Counted from the stretch's first letter, positions 46,882 to 61,045 are shown. The stretch is DNA of 64,000 nt from Neocallimastix lanati (nom. inval.) (GCA_016946835.1 JACVTC010000015.1:374501-438500), one strand, 5' to 3'. The notes: generated from the sequence alone by a model not told the origin. Numbers and translations: made by a program.

Positions 46882-49208
46882 ATAAATAAATAAATAAAAG
46901 GATCAAAAAAAAAAAAAAAAAATTATATATATAATACTAACAAGGTTACTTACTATATTATATTATTATATATTATAAATATAATTATGTATAATATTTT
47001 TTTATTATATACTATTATTATGTTCATATAACAATATTCATATAATGAATAGAGTAGTTTTTTTTTTTTATATATAAATTTGTTTTTAGACAATAGAAAA
47101 TTATATAGAAATTATAAATGAAGATTTAAAAATGATTAGAAATTTATATATATATAAATATAAATGTAGATTTAAATGATTAGAATTTTTTTTATATTAT
47201 TATTTTTTTATTTTTATTTTACTTTTTTTTTAAAGGTATGATTATAAATTTTTATTTTATTCCATATATATATATATATAATATATATAGAGAGATAAAG
47301 AAAGAATTAATTTTTTTTTTTTTTCATAGAATTTTTTTTATTTTATTATTTTATTATTTTATTATTTTATTATTTTATTTTATTTTTTATTGAGAATTCA
47401 TTATTTTTAATTATAATAATAATAGAAATAATCGTAAAAAAATAAAACTAAAAATAAAATATTAAGAAAATTATAACTCTTAATTAATTCAATATAATAT
47501 TATTAATTAATCACACTACTCTTATATAGATAGATAGATTTATTAGATAGATAGATAAAATAAGTAGATTTTTAATTTTTACTAGAAATATTCAATTTTT
47601 AATTTTTAATTTTTAAATAATTAAATATAGATATAGATATATATTTAAAAAACTAAAATAAAAAAATTAAATAAAATTTAAAAAAAAAAAAAAAAAATTA
47701 TACTGTAATAATATTCATTATTATAGTTACTGTTAATCCTAAGTTTACAAAATTTATTTAATAATGAATATTTTAGCTCAGTCTTAATAAACTTTAATAA
47801 TTATTTATATTATTTCAATTTTAACCTCTCCTAACGTAATACATATATATATATATTTATATGTACTATAAAATACTTTTTTTTTTTTTCTAGGAATTAT
47901 TATTATTACTAAGAGAATTTAAATTTAAATTAAAATCAATGTTTAAGAATGAAAAAAATTAATAATATTTAATAGTATGATAAAGTCTAATGAAATATTT
48001 TATTTATTCCATTGTTCAAAAAAAAATTTTTTTTTTTTTTTTTGTTAATAGCACTATTTAAATACATATTTTCTTTGCTATAATTTTTTATAATGTAATA
48101 AATATATATATATATATATATTTATTTATTACGTAACATAAAATTTTTCCGTTAATGTAAAATTCATTTAATAAAAAATCTTTTTTTATATTTTCCAAAA
48201 ATTATAAATAAGTTTTTATTTATGAAAATTTAATTCATAATTATTACTATTACTTATTTGCTAAAATAAAATAAAATAAAATAAAATAAAATAAAATAAA
48301 ATAAAATAAAATAAAATAAAATAAAATAAAATAAAATAAAATAATAAAAAAAAAAAAAATTTAAAACACTAATTATTATATATTTAATAATAATAAGTCA
48401 GTTGTACAGTAATAATATTTATGAATATGAATATATTACATTGTTTCATCATACATATCAAAAAACATTTTAATAATGAACATTTGTTTTAACATTAATA
48501 TTATTATACTTAAAAGTCTATATATTTTTTTTAAAAAAAAAAAAAAAAAAAAAATAATAATAATAATAATAATAATATATATATATATATAATAATTTTG
48601 ATGCTAGTAGAATCATCAAATAATATTATTCACTAATATATCATTATATGTTAAAGTTCAGCATAATATTTAAACTTTTGTACATTAAAGTATTATAAAT
48701 ATTTACAATATTTGATTAATTTGTATGTAAAATATTAAATGAAAAATTTTTTTTTATGAAATTAATATTTTGAGTCTTTTTTAAATACTTTATTAAATCA
48801 TATAAATTAATAAATTAATAAATAAATTTTAATTGAATAATAATACATTTTGTAGTGTTATACATCATATTTTATATTGACTTCTTAACATTATATCATA
48901 AAAGAAGTAATAAAATTTCATCATCTGCTGAAAACTTTTTATACTATTTACTAATTCAAAAAATGACAACCACATCAGTCATATATATATTATATAAAGA
49001 TATATATATATTATTCATTAAAGTAATTTTATATATATATAAATATATATTAAAAGTTGATATATACAATAGTATTATTATAATTCATTAAATAGAAAAT
49101 TTTTGTGAATAATAATTTATTTTTTCTCTTATTCGTCTTAATTATAATAATTAATTTTTCATTGAAAAAGATTATTGAGCAATTCTTTATTTATAAATAC
49201 TCTATTTG

Positions 49209-49239
<31 letters not shown>

Positions 49240-49990
49240 GTTTTTGTTTTAATAAATGAAAATTATTTATTATTATGTGATTTTATTAAAAATAATTAAA
49301 TATTAATAATAATAAAAAAATAAAATAAAAAATTAAAAAGTATTTTATATATATAAAAAGAAATAAAAAATTAAAAATTTCTATAATACTATTATTATTA
49401 AGATATTTTATTTATTAATATATATGTTTTTTTTGTTTTTTGTTTTTTGGTTTTTTTTTTCTTTTTAATATTTTTTTTTCCTTTCTTCAATTTTATATAT
49501 ATAAATATATATTATTTATAAAAAAAAAATGAATAACGAAAGGGAAAAACAATTAAAAATTATATATATATTCTATTTACAAAATCAATTTTTTATTTAA
49601 TAGTTATATATAAAAAATAAATATAAATATAAATATAAATATAAATATAAATATAAATATAAATATAAATATAAATATAAATAGATATGCTATAAAAAGA
49701 TAATAAATAATTTTTTTTTTTTTTTTTTTGTATATTTTTAATATATATATTTCAAACACAAAGATAATATGATTATTTAATTTTATTATTATTATTATTA
49801 TTATTTTATTTATTTATTATAATTATTTAAACTATTTCAACTTATTTATTTCATTTAGTTTATTTATTTATTTATTTATTTATTTTTATATAGGTTTGTA
49901 AAAGTCGTTGTTTGTTGCTTCATTTTAAAGTATATGAAATTAAAACGAATAGGATAAAGGAAACGGTTTTAAAATTGGTATGAACAAATA
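46882..49990. other. 3.1-kb AT-rich spacer, no gene seen
   Basis: Contains (ATAAA)n at 48264-48342, (ATAAAT)n at about 49618-49682 and many homopolymers. A 78-codon open frame at 48855-49091 is Ile/Tyr/Leu-rich without motifs and is not supported. The nine-exon gene and the minus-strand gene at 49991 converge here, so it should hold both 3' ends. Confidence 0.55.
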
Positions 49991-50414
49991 TTAAGCTTTA
50001 TCTGTGGTAAAAGAGTTTGTCGTAGTTAATGAAATAATATTTGAATAGGAGATATCTTTAGCTTTTTCTACTCCTTCACAATTTTTTTTAAATTTTTCTA
50101 GTATTTCATTAAATGTTATATTACTTTTCGCACTACCGCTTTGTAAATTTGAAGATGAATTTATTTTATGAAAATGACGAGGTGTATATTTTTTCCGTAA
50201 ATCTGAAATAGCTTCCTTATCATCAACATTACAATTCTTTTGGAAATACTTTAAAATATTTTGAAAAGATTCATGCTGATTATTCGTTTGATTATAATTA
50301 TGATTATGATTATTATTATGATTATTATTATTATTATTATTATTACCACTACCATTACTAGTATTATTAGTGTTATTAATATTATTACCACTATTATTAT
50401 TATTATTTTTATTA

Positions 50415-50464
<50 letters not shown>

Positions 50465-53400
50465 TAATTTAATTGGATAGTTTGGATAGGAAACATAACT
50501 TAATGGATTATTAAAATCAAAATTGGTATAATCGACTATGTTATCTTTACTTTTTTCTTCAACAAAACGTGAAACATGATTTGGATTATTATCATTATCA
50601 CAATCATACTCATCTTCATAATTTTTTTTTCCTTTTAAAATAATGTCATCTTCATCATTAGTTCTATCCTTTTTCATAATATTATTCCTATTATTCTTAT
50701 TACTACTACATCTTTTTTCAGTTTCATCTAGTGATTTCTTTTCAGTATCTATAATAAAAAAGTTTTCATTTGAAATTGGACCAGTAGGAAGAACAATGTC
50801 ATTATTATTATTATTATTTAAGGTATCAATTTTAGTTTGTAAAATTTGATTTTTATTTTGAATTTTATTGAGATTTATATTTAATATTTTTTCATTATTA
50901 TCATTAGTATTAGTATTAGTATTACCATTATCATTATTATTAATATTATTATTATTATTATTAGGATTATCATAAATATTTAATTTATTTAATTTACACT
51001 TTACATCTTCAGTTCTTTCTTCAGTTATTGGATAGGTTATTTCTTCTTCCCTTTCTTCTCCTTTGATTGGTTTCTCAATAGATAGTTGTTCATGATAAAT
51101 AATTTCAGAAACCATTTCCGTTATTTCTTCAGTTTTAGGATATTTTTTTACATTTTCCATTTCAATACGCTTTCCATTATCTTTATTTTTCATTATATTA
51201 TTTATATTTTCCCTTTGTGAAGAGGAATTCTTATTATTCCCTTTTTCATCAATATCAACATCATCAATATTATTACCATCTTCATCATCAAGATCATTAT
51301 TGTTTTCATCTTCATCAACTTTATCATTTTCATAATAATCTTTTAATCTTTGGGTATTATAATAATCTGAAAAAATGGTTGTTATTCTATTATCGTCTCC
51401 TTTGTCTTCTTTATTTTCTTTAACTTCTTTGACAGTTTCGCTCTTAACATTTTCAATTTTTTTATTTTCATTTAAATTTAAATTTTCTGATGATGATGAT
51501 GAAATGAAAGATCTTGTTTCCTTACTACCTTTATTATTTTTTTTATTCGAAAGATCCATATTAATAGTTTCAACGGTAGCTTGAAGATTTTCTTCATCTT
51601 CAAAAAGTGAATTTTTTACTGAAGTTGAAGAAAGATTATTATCATCTCTTTGTGAGGAAGATATATAAATTGAATGAATAGAGGTAGCAAAGGAAGATAT
51701 ATTGGTATATTCCGCTTCATCATTTGAAAATTTTGACAAATCAGCATTAATTGTTTCATTTTGTTCTTCCAAAAAATTCTTAATATCATGAATTTCATTT
51801 TCATATTCTTCAGTATTATGTGAGGTATATTTTTTCATTTGATCTGATGAACTTTTATTATATGTTAATTTTTTTTTAATTTCATTTTTATTTATATTTT
51901 CATTTTCATTTTCATTTTCATTTTCATTTTCATTTTCATTTTCATTTTCATTTTCATTTTCATTTTCATTAATATTTTTAATAGTATTTATATTTTTATG
52001 TTCATGTTCTCTGTCATTCCCATCATTATTTTTATTTTCAAAGACCTCAAGAGGTAAATCTTTTTGAAAAGTGGAGTCTTGTTCTTTTTGATTTTTTTCA
52101 TCATGATCATGAGGATTAACTTCATAAATATTTTTATTAATTAATTCTTTTTTATTAAGATCGAATTCAGGAGATTCCTTTATTTTAATATTTTTACTAT
52201 TATTATCTTCCACTACACTATCATTTTTTGATGTACTTAAATGCGCATAATAACTATAGATATCTGTAGAGGTATAAGAATGTGTCTTTTTAATGAAATC
52301 ATAGGAAGTTTTATTTTCTTCATAGGCCTTATCATCAATACCTTTTAAATCAAAACTATTCATAATATCCGTAGAACTACTAATTTCTACATCACCTTCT
52401 TCTAAACTATGATCTTCTTCACTATCCTCTTTATTCTGATAATATTTATTAAAATCATATATATATTGATTGAAACCTTTCTTCTCTTCATTTAAATCAT
52501 GATAAAATGATTTAACATGCTCGTCATTAATATCATCAAATTCACCCAAATGATTTGATATCCCATCTGAAGAAGTAGAATTGGACTTGGTAACATGACT
52601 GGATATTTTTTTCTTATTCCTTATGATATTATTTTCTAATATCAAATCCTTCTTTTCTACGTTTGATATCGTTTTTGGATATTTTTCGGAGGTATAAAAT
52701 GAATTCGTATCTTCAATATTTTTAATGTCTTTAATATCTTTAGGATCTTCAATGATTTTAATATCTTTAGTTTCTTTAATGTTTTTGATATCTTTGAGGT
52801 CTTTGGCGGTATTTTTGATTTCTCTGGAGTTACCAAAGGTAGCCGAACTACCATCATTACCAATATTATTTGAAGAAAAAGAGGTTAAATGATGAGATAC
52901 GTTAGCTTGATCCGAATCGGTATAGGAATAATAAATATCGGATAACTGATCAATTGTATCATATGATTTTGATGTTGAAACTTCCTTTGCGTTATGTTGG
53001 TTGACATCATTATCAAAGTTTTCTTTTTTAAAATAATCATCATTATCTTTATTATGTTTAAGGATATTGGCTAATGTTTCATAATATTTTCGTGAATTTT
53101 CCACATATTTTTCTTCCTTTTCCTTTTTTGATGAAGATTTCAATATATCCTTAGTATCATTGTCATCTCTTTTATCAACTTTTTCATCATCATCTTTTAT
53201 ATCATTTTTATTTTGTTTTAATAGATGAGAAAGTCCCTTAATTTTTCTTTCCATTAATTTAATACCTTTACGAGCCTTTGGAATATTTTCCTTATTTTTA
53301 TTTTTATCTTTATCTGTTTCAACTTCCTTCCTTGTTTCCTTTTCCTTTACAGAATCTTTTTCTTTTTCCTTCTGTTTATTATTAGTATTGGCAATGTCCT

Positions 53401-54145
53401 TTTCTTTACGTTGGGAACTATGATCTAAACTTATATTATTAAAATTATTAAGAATACGATTAAAATTACGACTAAGTCTTTTATGAACTGATTTTCTCTT
53501 TTCTTTTGATGATGAAGTTATATTACGATCCTTATTTTCTTTTTGTTGAGGATAAGTGGAATCATCTACAGTTATACCATTATTAGATTTTACAATTATT
53601 GATGGTTCAGATAAAAAGCTAGAATCATAAGATACAGAATCCGTTATATTATAATTAGAACTTTCATTAATTGAACTTAATATACTATCTTCATTTTGAA
53701 AACTTTCATTATAATACATTTTCATTTCATATTCACCATTAGGTTGAGTTTGAATTTCTGATTCATACTGTGACCGTGATTTTGATTGTGATTTTAATTG
53801 TGATTTGGACTGTGATTTGGATTGTGATCGTGACAGTGACTGGAATTGAGATTGGGATTCTATGGAATTTTTTGAACTTTTACTTGAATGTTTAATGATT
53901 TCTTCTTGAAGAAGACTATTTTTATAACTATTATTTGGTTTAGGTGAAGCTAATTCAAAATTATCCTCTGAATTATATTTATTTGTTTTAATATTTTTTG
54001 TTGTCTTATCAGTTGGATTCTTAATGCTTTTATTTTTTTTAAGTTGATTTAAATCTAAATGACTAATACGATGATTATTGGGTTGAGGTGGATTTAAACC
54101 TTGACGATAATGTGGTTGTTGTTGAGATGATTCTGAATGAAACAT
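49991..54145 (-). CDS. 1384-residue low-complexity protein of unknown function
   Basis: One uninterrupted exon. I recognise no domain. The N-terminus (MFHSESSQQQPHYRQ) is Gln/Asn-rich; residues about 96-126 form a Ser-Gln-Lys/Arg repeat (SQSKSQ type); the middle is Lys/Glu/Asp/Asn-rich with a KDIKxIKE/KDIKxIED repeat (about residues 440-490) and an (NE)n tract coded by 51895-51970; an Asn/His stretch lies near 1220-1285. The C-terminus has more order and carries two related segments, FQNILKYFQKNC (from F1294) and FNEILEKFKKNC (from F1345), spaced about 50 residues apart. No signal peptide or membrane span. It lies 321 bp downstream of the cyclin gene on the same strand. Disordered scaffold or regulator is the most that can be said. 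The first ATG follows a T-rich stretch. Confidence 0.75.
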
Positions 54146-54204
54146 TATTTATAAAAGATTAGTACGAAAGAAAGAAATGATTTGAAACGTTTTTTTTTTT
54201 TTTT

Positions 54205-54289
<85 letters not shown>

Positions 54290-54466
54290 TTTTATTTTAT
54301 TATTATCTTATTATATCACTATTATCTTAAATCAATATTGTTTTGATTTTAATTTATTTATTTATTTATTTTAATTATTATTTTTAATTAATACTGATTG
54401 ATATTGATATATTTATTTATTTACTTATTATCTTATTATTATTATGAATAATCTTTATAATTATTA
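54146..54466. other. short intergenic with (ATTT)n microsatellite
   Basis: Between the cyclin stop and the next start on the same strand; 54206-54286 is (ATTT)n of about 20 units, and the remainder is T-rich on the plus strand. Confidence 0.8.
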
Positions 54467-56098
54467 TTATCTTATATTAATATCTTTTTGATTTTTATTA
54501 TTAAAAATTTTACCTTTTATTTTATAAGATGCCCTTTTAACAACATGATTAGTGGAGGATGAAGTGGATGGAAGATTACTATTATTATTATCAAATGCTA
54601 ATTTATTCGTTTGATCCAATGGTATAACTTGTACTTGAGAAGAACGTGGATTATTATTTTTAAGCATTACTTCTTTAATATACATTTCTTTATAAGTATT
54701 ATAGGCCTTTTGATATTTTTCCATTTCTTTACTACTTAATTGATTATTTGGATCAATGCATGCTTTAAAATTTGCTTTTAAAACATTTTCATCAATTTCA
54801 TAGGTACTTCTACGAGTATATTTTCTGATATCCTGTTTACTTTCAGAAGAATAAGAGAAAGATAGACCACTCTTATTAGTTGTTATTGGTATTCTATCGT
54901 CTTTAAAATTATCATTTGAAATGAAGAGCATAGATTCATGATGAGAAGAGGGACCTTTTAATTTATTTTGTAACTCTAATTTTTCTTGATATCCAGGAAT
55001 ATTTATACTATTAGTGGAATGCCTATAACTGAGATTAGTATTGTGACTAGATTTAGAATTTATAGAGTTTGAATTGCTAATACTATCCTTAAGAGAATAA
55101 CTATTTTTATTTTTAATACTATTATTTCGTATGGACGAATCACGAATATAATCATTTGCTTTTTCATTAGAATTACTCGAAGCATAAGGTAATGAATTTG
55201 GGGGTTGATAAGGTAGTGGAACTTGATTATTACTACTTATGGGTGGTTTCATATGATGTATAGCATGATAACGATAGGCTTCTTCCAATTGCTTCTTTTT
55301 AGATGAAGATCTAATCAAATCATAAGATTTTGAATATTTTAATGGACGATCATTAGTACTACCTTTTGACTTTCCAAAAACACTTTTTTTAATTAAGCGT
55401 GCTATACGACCATATTTTCTTTCTTCTTCTCTATTTTTCTTTTCTATTAAAATTGTATCTTCAAAGGTCAGCGCAAATCTATTGATCATTTTATTGAAAA
55501 AAACAGGTTGTGAAAGTAATTCCATACGTTTAACACCATTCACCACAACTGGTTCAGGTAATGTATTATTTAATAGACAATCCCCTGTATACTGTAATTC
55601 TTCTACACTTACATGTAAATCATAATTATTAAGCATCAAAAATTCCATTTCCAAGCTATTTAATTCATTAATAGGTAAACCACCTACTTTAGCATAATGC
55701 GAATTTAAAAAGAATATATCACTATTAAATTTTGCAGATACGGTAATACCTGCTATGAGTAGTCTGTGAATATTATAAGAATTAATAATAAATGGTTTTT
55801 TATTTCTTTTGCAAGAACTTGGAAATGAAGGTATATAGTTTTGAATTTGTGACATACGATGAAAATATACCAATACAGATAAAAAACATTCATTACCACA
55901 TAATGTATATTTTAGTATACGATTAAGATAAGATTCTATAGATATTGGTGCTACATTTTTTGAATGAAAATGAGTTAAAATGGCATTACTATTTGGAATT
56001 TTGTCGTTCATTTCAATGAATTTCTTTAAACGCCGTGACACCAATTTAATGGTATTTTTACAAGAGTGTTTAACTAAATCATATTTTTGATTTACCAT
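54467..56098 (-). CDS. PHO80/Pcl-type cyclin with long C-terminal extension
   Basis: 543 residues, single exon. Residues about 15-168 form a cyclin box of the PHO80/PCL group, fungal cyclins that bind and direct the Pho85-type CDK: APISIESYLNRILKY (50-64), CFLSVLVYFHRM (71-82), FIINSYNIHRLLIAGITVS (103-121), the conserved SAKFNSD (121-127), then YAKVGGLPINELNSLE (135-150) and FLMLNNYDLHVS (153-164). The box starts close to the N-terminus, supporting the first ATG. The remaining 370 residues are Ser/Asn/Lys-rich and probably disordered, with possible phosphorylation sites. Two insertions relative to compact family members are a PSFPSSCKRNKKP loop (90-102) and the tail. Which Pcl subgroup, and whether it acts in phosphate sensing, polarity or glycogen control, cannot be decided from sequence. 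Confidence 0.9.
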   Translation of the reverse strand: MVNQKYDLVKHSCKNTIKLVSRRLKKFIEMNDKIPNSNAILTHFHSKNVAPISIESYLNRILKYTLCGNECFLSVLVYFHRMSQIQNYIPSFPSSCKRNKKPFIINSYNIHRLLIAGITVSAKFNSDIFFLNSHYAKVGGLPINELNSLEMEFLMLNNYDLHVSVEELQYTGDCLLNNTLPEPVVVNGVKRMELLSQPVFFNKMINRFALTFEDTILIEKKNREEERKYGRIARLIKKSVFGKSKGSTNDRPLKYSKSYDLIRSSSKKKQLEEAYRYHAIHHMKPPISSNNQVPLPYQPPNSLPYASSNSNEKANDYIRDSSIRNNSIKNKNSYSLKDSISNSNSINSKSSHNTNLSYRHSTNSINIPGYQEKLELQNKLKGPSSHHESMLFISNDNFKDDRIPITTNKSGLSFSYSSESKQDIRKYTRRSTYEIDENVLKANFKACIDPNNQLSSKEMEKYQKAYNTYKEMYIKEVMLKNNNPRSSQVQVIPLDQTNKLAFDNNNSNLPSTSSSTNHVVKRASYKIKGKIFNNKNQKDINIR

Positions 56099-58158
56099 GT
56101 TGAATTTTTAAAAGATTTCAATATTCTTAATTACTGAATAGAGATCAAATATTAAATTAATTAAATGTTTTGTAATATATATATATAAAAAAAAAGGTAT
56201 GAGTTTAATAAAAATAATTATACAAAATATTAATTAGTTTTATTAAATATTTTCAAAAATTATGAGAAAAAGGAGTAAACTATATAAAACATATATATTT
56301 AAATATAATAACAATAGTATTAAAATATAAATAATAAAATAATATATATATTCATATATATTTATTTAATATATATATATCACTAGATATAAAATAATAA
56401 TAATAATAATAATTTCACTTATATATATTTAATTTAACTTTTTTCTCATTTATAATATTTAAAACTATTGATTTATATTTTAAATTTTATTATTTTCATA
56501 AAAAAAAATTAATTATTACCTTTTATTAAAATAAATAAATAAGTTGTTATAATTTATAATTGATATAATAAATAAAAAGTATACAAATATAATAAAATAT
56601 ATATAAAAAAAATCTAATGATGACTGATAAGTATTAAATGAATTATTTTTTCTGTTGTTAAAATTATATATATCATAAATATAATTTTTCCATATAGTAT
56701 AATCAATTAAATTTTTAATAAATAGTAAAAATAAGTTATTAAAATAAACTTTTATAATATATATTTGGTTATATAACTAATAAAATCTTAACATTAATAT
56801 ATATTTTGTAATAATGAATATTAATTTAAATTACATATTAACGAAAAAAAATAGTGAAATAAATAAAAAAAATCTATTACTATTATATTCAAATATAAAA
56901 TAATTTTTTATAAATAATTTACCTTTTTAAATAAATATTTAACAATGATAAAATGAAATAAAAAGATTAAATATATTAAATGGTTGATTTTAAGAAATTT
57001 AAGATTGTCATTAATAATTATTCAAATTTTCAAATTTGAATATAAAAATAATAAGTTAATTATATTTAAGTATATTGAATTGTATTGTAACAAACTGAAT
57101 TAAATAAATTTATTCTAATTTAATTAAATTATTAATTAATAATGTATATTTAAATGAAATGAATTGAATTGAATTAAATTAAATTGAATTGAATTGAAAT
57201 AAGTTAAACAAAAAATAAAAATCTTTATTTTTTTTATAAAAAAAAAAAAAAAAAGTAAATATTTGATTCCTTTAATGATAAACTATTTCATTTTTATTTC
57301 TTTTTCCTCTCTAAATTGTTATTATATCCTGTTTTTCCTTTTAAATGATTTATTGTTTAATTTATTAATAATAAAAAAAAAAGGATTAAATTTTATTACA
57401 AAAATTAAATATATTGAATACTTTTTTTTAATAATTTAAATATATTTTTAATATATATAACAATTTTTTCTTGCAATTGATTGTAATATTGTTTATAAAA
57501 TAAATGATTAATATATATATGAAGTGTATATTATTTAAAGATTAACAATTTGATTAAAAATTAAGATTACTTTATAAATAGATAAAGGAAAAATTCTGTT
57601 TTTTAAAATATTAAAAAAATATATATATAAAAATAAAAAAAAAAAAAATAAAAAAAAATTATTAATATATATATAAATATATATAATAAATTTAATAAAT
57701 ATAATAGATATAAGAAATTATAATAAATATAAAAAAATTTATAAATTACATAAAATATTAATCTTTTTAATTACTTTTTATTACCTTATTTATATACCAT
57801 ATAATATAATACTATTATATTTATATATTAGTTTATATGTTTATGTATATAATTTTTTTTACTTTTTATTTATATATTAACAAATAATTATCTTTTTTTC
57901 TTTTATAAAATTAATTGTAATATATTACTATAATTTATTACAATATATTTATGTAATATATTTTATATACATTTTTATATTCTTTTTTATATTATTTTAT
58001 ATATTATTTTCATCTTTTTTAATTTCATTATTAAATAAGATTTATTGTAAATATTTATTTCAGTAGAATCAATGAATATATATGAACAAAACTAGAATCA
58101 ATTAAAATTAATATACAACATAATATAGATTAATATATAATATTAATATAAATATAAT
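56099..58158. other. 2-kb AT-rich spacer, cyclin 5' flank
   Basis: No gene or structured element seen. Only A/T homopolymers and short repeats such as GAATTGAATTGAATT-type runs at about 57150-57200. Confidence 0.6.
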
Positions 58159-58235
58159 ATGATACATTTTAATTTAATAAGTAATTTAAATGAAGATGAG
58201 AAGAAAAAAAAAAAACTTTTTAATATTAAAAATTA

Positions 58236-58656
58236 TTTATTATTTATTATTTATTATTTGTTATTTATTATTCATTACTTATTATTCAATTATATATTAA
58301 TATTATTATTTATTATTCATTTTTTATTATTTATTATTTATTATTTATTATTTATTATTTATTATTTATTATTTATTATTTATTATTTATTATTTATTAT
58401 TTGTTATTATTATTATTTATTATTTATTATTTATTATTTATTATTTATTATTTATTATTTATTATTTATTATTTATTATTTATTATTTATTATTTATTAT
58501 TTATTATTTATTATTTATTATTTATTATTTATTATTTATTATTTATTATTTATTTATTATTTATTATTTATTATTTATTATTTATTATTTATTATTTATT
58601 ATTTATTATTTATTATTTATTATTTATTATTTATTATTTATTATTTATTATTTATT
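58236..58656. repeat. (TTATTTA)n 7-bp tandem array
   Basis: Period-7 array of more than 400 bp, with a few slips near 58395 and 58551. The 169-residue Leu/Ile/Tyr/Phe open frame through it is an artefact: a 7-bp unit without stops gives a 7-residue repeat. Confidence 0.95.
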
Positions 58657-58729
58657 GACAACATATAATAATAAATGTTTATGATTAAAAATTAGTTTAT
58701 TTAATAACATGAAATATTTTTTTTTAAAG

Positions 58730-58955
58730 ACTAAAGACTTATGTCTCCCCCATATAATATGGGTATATGTTTAACTGCCATAGCAGTACTGCGTCGACGC
58801 TTGCAACCTCCTATAAACAAAGAAACTTCAGAATAGAAGCACTCTAAGCGATCCTCAAGGGAAATTAGAGCCCACTATAGGTCACGTCCTTGCCATCCCA
58901 GAGGAGCTGGGAACTGTAATCCTCTCAGACAAGGCTTACGCAATGGGAATCTTAA
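58730..58955. ncRNA. GC-rich, hairpin-rich island: candidate structured RNA
   Basis: About 225 bp of near-balanced composition in very AT-rich DNA. No open frame of useful length. Short inverted repeats: AGAC-TTAT-GTCT (about 58734), CCCATAT-A-ATATGGG (58749-58763), ACTGC-CATA-GCAGT (58774-58787), GCGTCGACGC (58791-58800) and TCCCAG-AGGAG-CTGGGA (58896-58912). Such islands are often RNA genes in AT-rich genomes. I could not match it to tRNA, 5S, U1-U6, RNase P/MRP or SRP consensus; a few words on the minus strand (GAGGATCGCTT, CCCAGCT) recall 7SL but in the wrong spacing. Strand unknown. It could also be part of a transposon or decayed foreign DNA. Confidence 0.4.
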
Positions 58956-61045
58956 AATGTTAGAAATTTAGACAACATATACAATCAATTATATAAATAA
59001 TAAAAAAATACTAAAATGATTTTATGAAAAAGTATAATTGATTAAATAAAATATAAAATTCATATTATGCTGATACCAAATATTAAAATTTAAATAAAAT
59101 AAAAAATATTAAAATTTAAATAAAATAAAAAATATATATTTAAATAAAAGTAATGATGTAAGTAAAGTATAATTCTTATATATATAAATATATATATTTT
59201 TTTCTTTGATACACTTTTTATTTCAAGTGATATAATATTTTTTAACTTTTTCAACAGACATAAAAAAGGTCTTTTTTATATTTTATATGTATATATCTTT
59301 TTTATATTTTTATTGTATAAATAAATAAATAATAAATAAAAGAATTTTATATAAATTAAATAATTTAATAATTATAATTTTTATTTTATTTATTTTTTTT
59401 TTTTAGTTATAATCAAATATTCAATAATAAATACATAATTTTTTTATTTCTTTAAATAATATTAATGATAAATCCATTTATTTTTAAATATTCACTTTTT
59501 TTTTTCGAGTGTCTTTTTCTAAATATTATATATATTTTCAATTTATTTATTGATAAATATATTTATTGATAAATTTATTTATTTATTTATTTATAAATTT
59601 ATTTATTTATTTATAAATTTATTTATTTATTTATTTAAATTTCTTTTGTTATTAGCTTTTTAACTTTTTTTTAAAAAAAAAGTATTCCACATTGAACTTT
59701 TTTAGTTCTTTGTTTAAAATAATTAAAATAATGGTTATTTATTTATATGTAATTTATGCATTTATTTTTATTATATTATTTATTTATTTTATAATAATCA
59801 TTAATTTAATTATTCTAGTCTGGATCTAATATATTTAAATTAAACAAATAAAAAATTTTTTTTAAATTTAAGTTAATCCATTTTTCACTTTCAGAATTAA
59901 ACTATATTGATTTATATTGAATAGCCTTAAAATTATATTATTATAATATATTATATTATATTGAATAATATATTCCAATGTTATCCACTGGTTCATCTCT
60001 TTACCATGAACCAATATAATTACAATCTATTGATAATATATGAAATTCAATATATTCTATGGAATAAACTATAATAATTTTTTTTTAAATTTTTTTTTTT
60101 AATTTTAATTTTATTCAAATATAGAAAAATTAATTTATTTTTAATTTTTTTTTTAATAATTTTTTCTTTTCTTTTTTTATTTTTTTTTTTATATCTTATT
60201 ATCAATTATATTTATATATATATAATTATATTTTTTATAATATTTTCTTTTATTTTATTATGTATTAATTATTATGTATTTATTATATATTTATTTATTA
60301 TATAATTATTAATTATATATATTCATATCATACTTTATTTATTATATATTTATTATTTATTTATTTATTATATTATTATTTATTATTTATTTATTTATTA
60401 TATATTTATTTATTATATATTTATTTATTATATAATTATATATATTCATATCATATACATTATTTATTATATAATTATTTATTATTGATTTATTTATTAT
60501 ATATTTATTTATTATATAATTATAATATATGTTTATATCATATACATTATTTATTATATAATTATTTATTATTTATTTATTTACTATATATTTATTTATT
60601 ATATATTTAATTATTATATAATTATTTATTATTTATTTATTATTTATTTATTTATTATTTATTTATTATATAATTATATATATTCATATCATATACATTA
60701 TTTATTATATAATTATTTATTATTTATTTATTTATTATATATTTATTTATTATATAATTATATATATTTATATACATTATTTATTATCATACATTATTAT
60801 AATTATTTATGTATTTATATCATATTTTTTTTTTTTAGACAGGGAAGAGAATACACTTCCAAAACTTTATTAAATTTTATTTATATCATATACAATATTA
60901 AATATTTATTGTATAATTATTAACTCGCAACATTCCGAAAACTTCCGAATTATAACTAATAATATTTTTTTTTGTTATTATAAAAAGTCTCCAGAGAATA
61001 AAAATAAAATTAATAAAAATAAAAAGTTTAGGTAGAAGAGAATAA
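58956..61045. other. AT-rich spacer, including a degenerate repeat region
   Basis: No gene. 60240-60800 is a degenerate higher-order repeat of TTATTATATA, TTTATTTATTATATAATTA and TATATTCATATCATATACAT blocks, period roughly 110 bp. A small complex patch at about 60835-60870 and another at 60920-61050 precede the ankyrin gene remnant. Confidence 0.6.

Noticed and set aside
48855-49091. Possible small gene of 78 codons
   Set aside because: Ile/Tyr-rich, no start context, no domain, surrounded by AT microsatellites.
58159-58668. 169-codon frame, possible membrane protein
   Set aside because: Almost entirely a 7-bp TTATTTA array; the short non-repeat N-terminus is Lys/Asn-rich chance sequence.
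58730-58955. SRP (7SL) RNA on the minus strand
   Set aside because: Words such as CCCAGCT and GAGGATCGCTT resemble 7SL, but their spacing is wrong and the conserved S-domain loop motif is not seen; kept only as an unassigned RNA candidate.
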